Below, one piece after another: positions 18,493-26,303 of a stretch of 64,000 bases of DNA; positions within the stretch are counted from its first letter, which is position 1; every line of letters starts with the position of its first letter. The notes under the pieces were generated by a model, which saw only the letters and a list, made by a program, of their open reading frames with translations, searched no databases and was not told the DNA's origin. Source of the stretch: SZAS-79 sp963844255. Its GTDB lineage: Bacteria; Pseudomonadota; Gammaproteobacteria; Burkholderiales; SG8-39. The position numbers were made by a program, and so were the translations under genes. The stretch covers positions 186,001 to 250,000 of the forward strand of contig CAWJNP010000003.1 of NCBI GenBank assembly GCA_963844255.1, given 5' to 3'.

Positions 18493-19331
18493 ACCTCGTG
18501 ATCCAGGGCACTGCGATCGAGGTCGCGGATGCATCGCAGCTCGCCGCACTCAGCAGCGCAGCGAGCCTTGAACAGATCGGCGAATCCGCCTGGCGGTTGC
18601 GTGATGCCGCGCACAACGACGAGACCGTCGCCGGCGTGGCGGTGCATTGCGAGAAGCGCGCGCTCGATTTCGCCTGGGTTCCCGGCGAGCGGCGGTTCGC
18701 GGACCTGCGCCTGATCGCGATGGACATGGATTCGACGCTGATCACGATCGAATGCATCGACGAGATCGGCGGCATGCTCGGCATCAAGGCGGACATCGCG
18801 GCCGTCACCGCGCAGGCGATGCGCGGGGAGATCGATTTCGCCGAGAGCCTCAGGCGGCGCGTGGCGCTGCTCGCCGGCGTCCCGGTCGAGGCACTCGAGC
18901 GCGTGTACCGCGAAAAGCTGCGTCTTTCTCCGGGCGCCGGGCGGCTGATCGAACGCGCCAGACATCTGGGCATTTGTACCCTGCTGGTCTCGGGCGGATT
19001 CACGTTCTTCACCGAACGCCTGAAGGAACGACTCGGGCTGGACTACACCCTGTCGAACGTGCTCGAAACAGACAACGGCAAGCTCACCGGTCGGGTCAGC
19101 GGCGCGATCGTGGATGCGGCGGCCAAGGCCGCGCGAATGATCGAACTGCGCGACGCGCTCGGGCTCAAAAAGGCGCAGACGCTCGCCATCGGCGACGGCG
19201 CCAATGATCTGCCCATGCTGGCCGAGGCCGGCGTCTCCGTGGCCTGGCGGGCCAAGCCCGTGGTACGTGCGCACGCCACCCACGCCCTCGACCACTCGGG
19301 GCTCGATGCGGTGCTGAATCTCTTTGAATAG
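18489..19331 (+). CDS. serB: Phosphoserine phosphatase
   Basis: A 280-residue HAD-family enzyme catalysing the last step of serine synthesis. The catalytic motif DMDST has Asp79 and Asp81; LVSGGFTFF carries motif II and IGDGANDLPML motif IV. Residues 1-~70 form the N-terminal regulatory-like extension common in proteobacterial SerB. It overlaps the Sel1 gene upstream by 4 bp and the predicted MFS start downstream by 8 bp. Intact. Confidence 0.95.
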   Translation: MNLVIQGTAIEVADASQLAALSSAASLEQIGESAWRLRDAAHNDETVAGVAVHCEKRALDFAWVPGERRFADLRLIAMDMDSTLITIECIDEIGGMLGIKADIAAVTAQAMRGEIDFAESLRRRVALLAGVPVEALERVYREKLRLSPGAGRLIERARHLGICTLLVSGGFTFFTERLKERLGLDYTLSNVLETDNGKLTGRVSGAIVDAAAKAARMIELRDALGLKKAQTLAIGDGANDLPMLAEAGVSVAWRAKPVVRAHATHALDHSGLDAVLNLFE

Positions 19332-20574
19332 TCCGGGCAGCACGCGGCCCCGGGGCGCGATCACCATGGTGCTGCTGCTGGCAGCGGCCACCTCGCTATC
19401 CCAGTTCTACCGGGTATCCAACAGTGTCATCGGTCCGGAACTTGCGATGGAGCTCGGCCTCTCGGCGCGCGAATTCGGCTTCGCGGGTGGCGCCTTCTTC
19501 TGCGCCCTGATGGTCGGCCAGATCCCCGTCGGCATGGCCTTCGACCGCTGGGGCGCACGCGCCACGCTGACCTGGATCAGCGTACTCGCCGTGCTCGGGG
19601 CCCTGTGGATCGCCCGCTCGCATTCGGCCACCGAGCTCATCGCGGCGCGCTTCCTCGTCGGGCTGGGCTGCTCGGCGAGTTTCATGGCGGCGGTGTTCCT
19701 GTGCTCGCGCTGGTTCGGCGTCGGGCGTTTCACGCTGGTGCTGTCCTGGGTGTTCGCGATGAGCAACGTGGGCACGCTGTCTGCCGCGACCCCGCTGGCC
19801 TGGGCCGCGCAGACCATCGGCTGGCGAAATGCCTTCGACCTGCTTGCCGTGCTCACGGCGGTCATTGCCGCGCTGTTCTACGCGCTGGTGCGCGACGATC
19901 CGCCGGGTGTGGCGCCGACCCCGCGTCGCACCGAGGGGTTCGCCGAAGTCTGGCAGGGGCTGGTCGAAGTCTGGCGCACACCGGGGCTCGGCCCGCTGCT
20001 GGCCATGCACACCTTTGCCTATGCCTGCATGGTCACCGTGCTGGGTGTCTGGGCCGGCCCCTACCTGCACGACGTCTACGGCCTGGACGCAGTGGCGCGC
20101 GGCAACGTGTTGTTCGCGATGGGCATCGCGCAGGTCGTGGGGGCACTCACATTCGGACCGCTGGACCGCGTATTCGGCACCCGCAAGAAGATCGTCATCG
20201 CGGGCGCAACGACGTCGATCGCGATCTACGTCACCCTCGCCGTGCTGTCGAAACCGCCACTGGCGCTCGCGGTGGCGCTCCTGGTGGCGATCCCGTTCCT
20301 CTCCTCGTACGCGATCATGATCGTGGCCCAGGGCCGCGCGCTGTTTTCCGACCGCATTGCAGGCCGCGGCGTCACCACGGTCAACATGGCGCAGGTGTTC
20401 GGGGCCACCGCCCTGCCCGCACTGAGCGGGATTCTGGTGGGATCGTATGCAGGCGGCACCGGTGCGGCGGCACCGGAAGCGGCGTATCGCGCCGTGTTCG
20501 CGATGCTGGCGGCGTGCAGCTTCGCCGGGCTGATGGTGTACCTGCGCTCGAAGGACAGCCGGCCGCAGGGGTGA
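19324..20574 (+). CDS. Major facilitator superfamily transporter
   Basis: A ~416-residue polytopic membrane protein of the MFS with about 12 hydrophobic segments. MFS landmarks include AFDRWGARATLTWI after helix 2 (the loop 2-3 motif), LGCSASFMAAVFLCSRWFG, and FGPLDRVFGTRKKIVIAG at the equivalent position of the second half. The substrate cannot be read from sequence. The longest frame starts at a TTG (19324) overlapping serB; an ATG at 19366 (MVLLLAAATSLSQF) is an alternative that loses only a polar 14-residue leader. Confidence 0.88.
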   Translation: MNSPGSTRPRGAITMVLLLAAATSLSQFYRVSNSVIGPELAMELGLSAREFGFAGGAFFCALMVGQIPVGMAFDRWGARATLTWISVLAVLGALWIARSHSATELIAARFLVGLGCSASFMAAVFLCSRWFGVGRFTLVLSWVFAMSNVGTLSAATPLAWAAQTIGWRNAFDLLAVLTAVIAALFYALVRDDPPGVAPTPRRTEGFAEVWQGLVEVWRTPGLGPLLAMHTFAYACMVTVLGVWAGPYLHDVYGLDAVARGNVLFAMGIAQVVGALTFGPLDRVFGTRKKIVIAGATTSIAIYVTLAVLSKPPLALAVALLVAIPFLSSYAIMIVAQGRALFSDRIAGRGVTTVNMAQVFGATALPALSGILVGSYAGGTGAAAPEAAYRAVFAMLAACSFAGLMVYLRSKDSRPQG

Positions 20575-20619
20575 TAATGGTAGGCAGGCACCTCGTTCAA
20601 ATCTCAAGGAGAACAGACA

Positions 20620-21765
20620 TTGGCCAATAGCGCGCAAGGCACCGGACTGCAACTACGCTCGCTGGTGAAGAACAGCGGGGAACTGGAGTTGTCACTGGTC
20701 AGTCTTCCCATCCCGACCCCCGGCCCCGACGAAGTGGTCGTACGCGTCGAAGGCACGCCGATCAATCCGTCTGACCTGGGCCTGCTCTTTGGCGCGGCGG
20801 ACATGAGCACGGCAAAGCAGACCGGCACGGCCGCACAACCGGTGGTGACCGCGACCATCCCGCCCGGCCTGATGAAGGCGATGGCCGGCCGCATGGATCA
20901 GTCGATGCCCGTGGGCAACGAAGGCGCGGGCGTGGTGGTGGCTGCCGGAGAATCCGAGGAAGCGCAGAAGCTGATCGGCAAGACCGTGGCGATCCTCGGC
21001 GGCGCGATGTATGCGCAGTACCGCAGCATGAAGGCAAAGGCCTGCCTGGTCCTGAAGCCGGGCACCACAGCCGCTGAAGGCGCCTCGTGCTTTGTCAACC
21101 CGCTGACTTCGCAGGGCATGGTCGAGACCATGAAGCTGGAAGGCCACAAGGCACTGGTGCACACCGCGGCCGCGTCCAACCTCGGCCAGATGCTGAACAA
21201 GATCTGCCTGGCCGATGGCGTCGACCTCGTGAACATCGTGCGCTCGCAGGCGCAGGTCGATCTATTGAAGGGCCAGGGAGCAAAGCATGTCTGCAACATG
21301 AGCGATGCCGATTTCATGGCGAAGCTGACCGATGCGCTCGCCGCCACGGGCGCGACGATTGCGTTCGATGCGATCGGCGGTGGACCACTCGCCGGGCAGA
21401 TCCTCACCTGCATGGAAGCCGCGATCAACCGTACGGCCAAGGAATACAGCCGCTACGGCTCGACCACCCACAAGCAGGTCTACATCTACGGCGGCCTCGA
21501 CATCGGCCCCACGACATTCAATCGCGGTTTCGGCATGGCCTGGGGCGTGGGCGGCTGGCTGCTGACGCCGTTCCTCCAGAAGATCGGGCAGGCAGGCGCA
21601 CAGAAATTGCGGGAACGCGTGGTAAACGAGCTCACGACCACCTTCGCCAGCCACTACACGAAGGAGATCTCGCTGGCCGAAGCGTTGACGCTGTCGGAGA
21701 TCGCGGTGTACGGCAAGCGGTCCACGGGGGCGAAGGTTCTGATCAATCCGAACAAGAGCGTCTGA
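20620..21765 (+). CDS. Zinc-type alcohol dehydrogenase / quinone-oxidoreductase-like MDR protein
   Basis: A 381-residue medium-chain dehydrogenase/reductase. The GroES-like N-domain (GPDEVVVRVEGTPINPSDLG) and the later VGNEGAGVVVAAG are present, and the nucleotide domain contains KALVHTAAASNLGQMLNKI in place of the classical GxGxxG. Catalytic zinc cysteines are not evident, which favours an NADPH-dependent reductase over an alcohol dehydrogenase. AAGGAG at 20606-20611 places translation at a TTG (20620). The next gene, an NHL-repeat protein, starts 13 bp downstream and probably belongs to the same operon. The substrate is unknown. Confidence 0.82.
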   Translation: MANSAQGTGLQLRSLVKNSGELELSLVSLPIPTPGPDEVVVRVEGTPINPSDLGLLFGAADMSTAKQTGTAAQPVVTATIPPGLMKAMAGRMDQSMPVGNEGAGVVVAAGESEEAQKLIGKTVAILGGAMYAQYRSMKAKACLVLKPGTTAAEGASCFVNPLTSQGMVETMKLEGHKALVHTAAASNLGQMLNKICLADGVDLVNIVRSQAQVDLLKGQGAKHVCNMSDADFMAKLTDALAATGATIAFDAIGGGPLAGQILTCMEAAINRTAKEYSRYGSTTHKQVYIYGGLDIGPTTFNRGFGMAWGVGGWLLTPFLQKIGQAGAQKLRERVVNELTTTFASHYTKEISLAEALTLSEIAVYGKRSTGAKVLINPNKSV

Positions 21766-21778
21766 GAGGAGACACACG

Positions 21779-22742
21779 ATGAGCGCAATCCTGGGCAGCG
21801 GCGAGCACCGCTATCAAGTGGTGGAAAACTGGGCCAGGCTGCCCGAAGGCTGGGAATTCAAGGACGCCGCCGCGGTGGCGGTCGACAGCAAGGATCGCGT
21901 CTACGTGTTCAATCGCGGCGAGCACCCGATGATCGTGTTCGATCGCGACGGAAATTTCCTCTCGTCCTGGGGCGAAGGCACGTTCACGCGCGCCCACGGC
22001 CTGCACATCGATGCGGACGACAACCTCTACTGCACCGACGACGGCGGCCACTTCGTGCGGAAGTGCACGACCGACGGCAAGGTGCTGCTCGAGATCGGCG
22101 TGCCGGGCAAGCCCACGGCCTACATGAGCGGCCTGCCCTTTCACCGCTGCACCCACACGGCGCTCTCGCCGAAGGGCGAGATCTACGTCAGCGACGGCTA
22201 CGGCAATGCGCGCGTGCACAAGTATTCGCCGGACGGAAAGCTGCTGATGTCCTGGGGCGAGCCCGGGCACCGACCCGGGCCAGTTCAACGTCGCGCACAA
22301 CATCGCCACCGACGCCGAAGGCTGGGTCTACGTGGCCGACCGCGAGAACCACCGCGTGCAGGTGTTCGACGGCAACGGCAGATACGAAACGCAGTGGAAC
22401 AACATGCACCGCCCCTGCGGCCTCTTCTGCTGCGGCGGACCGAAGCCGCGCTTCATCATCGGCGAACTCGGCGCCGCGATGGCGGTGAACCGCGCCATGC
22501 CGAACGTCGGGCCGCGCCTTGCGATCGTCGACTCAAGCGGCAAGACCATCGCGCGCCTCGGCGGCGAGAACGGGCCCGGCCTGGAGACCGGAAAATTCGT
22601 CGCGCCACACGGCCTTGCCGTAGACTCGCACGGCGACATCTACGTGGGCGAAGTCAGCTACACCGAGTATCCGCGCCTGTTCCCGGGCAACGAGGTGCCC
22701 TGGCGGATGCGCTCGCTGCAGAAGTTGAAAAAGCTCGCCTGA
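21779..22742 (+). CDS. NHL-repeat beta-propeller protein (one frameshift)
   Basis: A ~320-residue cytoplasmic beta-propeller with repeated NHL-type blades (DRVYVFNRGEHPMIVFDRDG, DDNLYCTDDGGHFVRKC, GEIYVSDGYGNARVHKYSPDG, GWVYVADRENHRVQVFDGNG). This is the peptidyl-alpha-hydroxyglycine-lyase-like / SMP-30-like fold used for lyase or lactonase chemistry or for binding. The reading frame breaks at 22265-22267: one G too many in GGG turns EPGTDPGQFN into EPGHRPGPVQ. Both halves are otherwise well conserved, so an insertion error is likely. It follows the MDR oxidoreductase and converges on the M20 peptidase gene with a 6-bp gap. Confidence 0.8.
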
Positions 22743-22748
22743 GTCTCT

Positions 22749-24249
22749 TTACGGGCAAGCTGCCATGACCTGCGCGACCGCGGCGGTCAGGCGCTTGCCG
22801 TAGGGCACGTGCAGGAACTCGTTCGGCCCATGCGCGTTGCTGCGCGGGCCGAGCACGCCGCAGACCATCATCTGCGATTTCGGGAACCCCTTCTGCAGCA
22901 TGCTCATGAGCGGGATCGTACCGCCCTGCCCCATGTAACCGAGCGGCGCGCCGTAGTGTGCCTGCGAGGCTGCATTCAGCGCGGTCTCGAGCCAGGGCGA
23001 GAGGTCCGGCGCGCTCCAGCCCGTGGTGCCTGAGGGCGCACCGCGGCCTTCCGATTCGAAGGTGACGCGCGCGTTGTAGGGCGCGTTGTCTTCCAGCAGG
23101 GTCTTCAATTGCTGCGCGGCCATCGGCCCCGTCGACCAGTGGCGGCAGGCGCAGGCTGAGTTTGAACGCGGTGTAGGGCCGCAGCACATTGCCCGCGCTG
23201 CCGAGGTCGGGAAAGCCTTCCGCGCCAGTCACCGAGAGCGTCGGCCGCCAGGTGCGGTTGAGCAGGGCCTCGACCCGGTCGGTCGTGGTGGGCAGCGTGG
23301 GGCCGCCGTCGTTGCCGCAGGCCCAGGGAAAGCGCTTCCAGACCTCGTCACCGACAATCGCGGCCGTGGCGCGCGCCTGTTCCAGCCGCGCAGGCGGCAC
23401 CGTGCAATGAAAGCTCTCGGGCAGCAGGCGCCCGGTCTTGCTGTCCTCCAGCCGGTCGAGCAGGTGGCGCAGGATGCGAAAACTCGAAGGCACGAGGCCG
23501 CTCGCGTCGCCCGAATGGATGCCCTCGTTCAGGATCTCCACCTTGAGCACGCCGCTGACCATGCCGCGCAGGCTGGTGGTCAGCCACAGCTGGTCGTAGT
23601 TGCCGGCGCCGGAATCCAGGCACACCACGAGCGACACGTCGCCCATGCGCGCCTTCAGCGCGTCGAGGTAGACGGGCAGGTCGGGCGAGCCCGACTCCTC
23701 GCAACTCTCGATCAACCCCACGCAGCGCGGCCGCGGAATGCCTTGTTTATCCAGCGCCATGATCGCGGTAATCGCGGCATAGACCGCGTAGCCGTCGTCC
23801 GCGCCGCCACGGCCGTAGAGCTTGCCGTCCTGGTATTTCGGCGTCCAGGGCCCGAGGTCGGAGCGCCAGCCGTTGAACTCGGGCTGCTTGTCCAGGTGTC
23901 CGTACAGGCAGATTGTCTGGGCGCCGGGAGCGTTGCCGCCCGCATTGTCGACCCCACGCGTGGCCGGCACCTCGAAGAAGATCAGCGGCGTGCGCCCCGG
24001 AAGGCGCACGACTTCCAGCTTCAGCCCGGCCACCTTCTTGCTCTCGATCCAGGCTGCGGCCTCCGTGATCACCCGCTCGAGCAGGCCGTGCTTTTCCCAG
24101 TCGGCGTCGAACATCGGGCTCTTGGCCGGAATCGTGATGTAGCGCGTGATCGCAGGAACGATCTCCTCGTCCCAGGCGCGGTCGGAAAAGGCCGCAAGCG
24201 CCTTGGTCTGTTCGGATGGTAGGGGCAGGCTGTTGTCACGGGCATTCAT
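22749..24249 (-). CDS. M20-family dipeptidase / metallopeptidase (one frameshift)
   Basis: A ~500-residue zinc peptidase of the M20 family (carnosinase/dipeptidase type). Metal-site motifs are present in order: CLYGHLDKQPEFNGW (first His/Asp), YGRGGADDGYAVYAAI (bridging Asp) and IESCEESGSPDLP (catalytic Glu pair). The dimerisation domain and C-terminal catalytic half follow, ending ANAHGPNEFLHVPYGKRL-like (SNAHGPNEFLHV). The frame breaks at 23127-23130, where one C too many in CCCC shifts DGPMAAQQLK into DGADGRAA. Removing it restores the family sequence. GGAGA precedes the ATG. A palindromic repeat lies just upstream of the start (24282-24309). Confidence 0.86.
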
Positions 24250-24281
24250 GCACGATCTCCGGTGAAATAATCACTCGTTAT

Positions 24282-24309
24282 TGTATCGGTATCGATACAC
24301 AAACTGACA
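24282..24309 (+). repeat. 28-nt palindromic intergenic element, copy 1
   Basis: A 28-nt sequence centred on GTATCGATAC and ending AACTGACA matches positions 59103-59130 at 26 of 28 bases. It lies between the stop of the NIPSNAP gene and the start of the M20 gene. A short inverted repeat (GGCTCC/GGAGCC) follows about ten bases later. It could be an operator or a dispersed repeat. Nothing else in the window explains it. Confidence 0.65.
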
Positions 24310-24364
24310 TGAAACCGGCTCCAGGAGCCGATCTCATTAAAACAATCTTGAAGATTCAATCAGA

Positions 24365-24691
24365 TCAGCGGATCTTGGAAAACGCCGTCGGCGCGAGGAA
24401 CAGGTTCTCGATGTTGGCCACGATCGCGCCGTTCTTCTCGGTTTCGGCACGCGCCTTGTGCCACTCGGGGTCGGCCGCAAAGCCGTTCCACACGCGCTCG
24501 CGCTCGGCCATGTCCTTCCACTCGAGCATGTAGTAGAGGTCCTGGTTGCTGCCGCCCACGAGCACGGTCCAGAAACCCACCGGACGGATGCCGTGCTTTT
24601 CCCAGATCTTCAGGGTCACGGTTTCGAAACGCCTGATCAGATCCGGCAGGCGGCCGGGGATGCATTTGTAGATCCGAAGTTCATGCAGCAT
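24365..24691 (-). CDS. NIPSNAP family protein
   Basis: A 108-residue ferredoxin-like (dimeric alpha-beta barrel) protein. Family signatures are LHELRIYKCIPGRLPDLIRR, VGFWTVLVGGSNQDLYYMLEW and EWHKARAETEKNG. NIPSNAP proteins are small, often dimeric, and of unknown biochemical role; in bacteria they are often encoded beside catabolic enzymes. AGGAG lies upstream of the ATG. It is downstream of a methyltransferase gene on the same strand. Confidence 0.85.
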   Translation of the reverse strand: MLHELRIYKCIPGRLPDLIRRFETVTLKIWEKHGIRPVGFWTVLVGGSNQDLYYMLEWKDMAERERVWNGFAADPEWHKARAETEKNGAIVANIENLFLAPTAFSKIR

Positions 24692-24721
24692 GCGTATCTC
24701 CTGTGGGGTCGAGAGTGCAGT

Positions 24722-25346
24722 TTACTTGCGCCAGACGCTGGCCAGCCAGGGCTGCTGTTCGCGCGGCAGTCCCTCGGGTCGGAAATAATGCTCGAGTTCG
24801 ACGTAGCCCGCACCCGTCAGAAAGCCGCGCCATGCATCGAGGTCATGGTAGGCGCCGTAGCGTCCCCGGGTCCAGCCCTCCTCGTTGTTGCCGCGCGGGA
24901 TCGAACTGAACAGCACTCCGCCGGGCTTGAGCGTCGCATGGAGTTCGACGCAGCACGCGCGGCAGCGCCGTGCCCGGCACATGAAAGAGCGAGGCATTGG
25001 CAAACACCCCGTCAAAGCGTTCGGCGGGCAGGTCGAGCTTGAGGAAGTCCTGCTCCCAGACTTCGCAGCCGCTGTGCGCGCGCGCCATCGCGGCGAAGCG
25101 CGTCGAACCATCCAGGCCGACCGGTCGGTGGCCGAGCGCGGTGAATGCGGCAAGGTCGCGCCCCGGCCCGCAGCCGAAGTCGAGGATCGTGTACGGCGGT
25201 TCGCCCTGAATGTGCCGCAGCAGCGCGGCGATGTTCTGGCTGACGTCGTGCCCGCGCGTGCCCTCCCAGAAATCCTCGGCACGGCTGTCGTAATGCGCGA
25301 GCGTGAGGCTCGCTATTTGCCCGGGATCGTTGTCCGCGGTCGTCAT
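24722..25346 (-). CDS. Class I SAM-dependent methyltransferase (one frameshift)
   Basis: A ~207-residue methyltransferase. Motif I is ILDFGCGPGRDLAAF at about 53-67, followed by VGLDGSTRFAAMA and motif IV FDGVFANASLFHV. Late motifs LKPGGVLFSSIPRG lie in a second reading frame. The break is near 24947: dropping one base changes VLRRTPC into VLRELHATLKPGG, the family sequence. The stop of this gene's 5' partner on the same strand (CheY-like) overlaps its start by 4 bp. The substrate is unknown; the fold is that of small-molecule or TehB-like methyltransferases. Confidence 0.8.
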
Positions 25347-25726
25347 GCTGCATCGATCGGCAGGTGCCTGGCCACCTTGGCCAGCAGCGCGTCGAGGCGG
25401 ATGGGCTTGGCAAGATACTCGACGGCGCCAAGGCTCGCCCCGCGATCCGAGGCATCGCTTTCGATGGTGAGGAAGATCACGGGAATGTCCTTCATCGCCG
25501 GATCCTCGCGCAGCGCGGCCACCAGCTCGAATCCCGTCATGTGCGGCATGTTCACATCCGTAATGAGGAGATTCGGGATGTGCTCAAGGATCGCGTGCCC
25601 CGCCTCCACGCCATCGGCTGCGGCGCGCACCGCATAGCCGGCCGAGCTGAGGTGCAGCCGAAGCAGCTCGCGCATCGTGTCGTCGTCTTCCACCACCAGG
25701 ATGGATTTCGGCACGGCCTGATTCAC
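25343..25726 (-). CDS. CheY-like single-domain response regulator
   Basis: A 127-residue stand-alone receiver domain. ILVVEDDDTMRELL has the acidic pocket, LLITDVNMPHMTGFE the phosphoacceptor Asp (about residue 57), FLTIES the conserved Thr and YLAKPIRLD the Lys. There is no output domain, so it must signal through a partner protein. It overlaps the downstream methyltransferase by 4 bp and the upstream 58-aa membrane protein by 4 bp, forming a tightly coupled three-gene unit with no histidine kinase in sight. Confidence 0.9.
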   Translation of the reverse strand: MNQAVPKSILVVEDDDTMRELLRLHLSSAGYAVRAAADGVEAGHAILEHIPNLLITDVNMPHMTGFELVAALREDPAMKDIPVIFLTIESDASDRGASLGAVEYLAKPIRLDALLAKVARHLPIDAA

Positions 25727-25899
25727 GCGATCACCAGGCCGACGAGCCAGGCCACGGCATACGACACGGCGGCGGCAAGGACGAAGATCGACAGGCTGCG
25801 CACCATGCCTTTCGGAACATCGATCTCATCGAGATACCGTCGGATGTAATAGGCCGCGACGAAGTACGCGATTGTCGAGATGACCAGGCTGGCGATCAT
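25723..25899 (-). CDS. 58-residue two-helix membrane protein
   Basis: A short protein starting MIASLVISTIAYFVAAYYIR and ending with a second helix (SLSIFVLAAAVSYAVAWLVG), separated by a charged loop RRYLDEIDVPKGMVR. The start at 25899 is chosen because the upstream extension is Arg/Trp-rich noise. The stop overlaps the CheY-like start by 4 bp, arguing that it is real and cotranslated. No family recognised. Confidence 0.65.
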   Translation of the reverse strand: MIASLVISTIAYFVAAYYIRRYLDEIDVPKGMVRSLSIFVLAAAVSYAVAWLVGLVIA

Positions 25900-25918
25900 G
25901 CCTGCCCGCTCGCACCGT

Positions 25919-26269
25919 TTACTTCGCGGCCACCACCATGATCTCGACCAGGCAACGCGGATCGGCCATCTTGGCCTCGATACAGGCACGCGCCGGCAGG
26001 TTCTTGCCCTCGGTCCAGGCGTTCCATGCCTCGTTCATGCTCGGGCGGTTGCGGATGTCGCTGACCCAGATGGTCGCGGTCAGCACCTTCGACTTGTGCG
26101 ACCCGCACAGTCCGAGCAGGCGGTCGATGGTCGCGAGGATTTCGGCGGCCTGGCCCTTGGCGTCCTTGGACTGGTCCTCTGCAGTAATGCCGGCCAGATA
26201 GACGGTGTCGCCGTGCTCTACGGCGGAAGACAGGATGCCCTTGGATTCGTGACGGACGATGGCGCTCAT
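25919..26269 (-). CDS. RidA family protein
   Basis: A 116-residue RidA/YjgF-like protein. SSAVEHGDTVYLAGITAED, AAEILATIDRLLGLCGSHKS and the late Arg in PARACIEAKMADPRCLVEI match the family, where the conserved Arg binds the carboxylate of 2-aminoacrylate-like imines. RidA hydrolyses reactive enamines/imines formed by PLP enzymes; some relatives act in catabolic pathways. GGAGAG lies 6 nt upstream of the ATG. It follows purL on the same strand. Confidence 0.88.
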   Translation of the reverse strand: MSAIVRHESKGILSSAVEHGDTVYLAGITAEDQSKDAKGQAAEILATIDRLLGLCGSHKSKVLTATIWVSDIRNRPSMNEAWNAWTEGKNLPARACIEAKMADPRCLVEIMVVAAK

Positions 26270-26303
26270 GTGATTCTCTCCTTGTTGGTTTTCGTGCGGA
26301 AAC

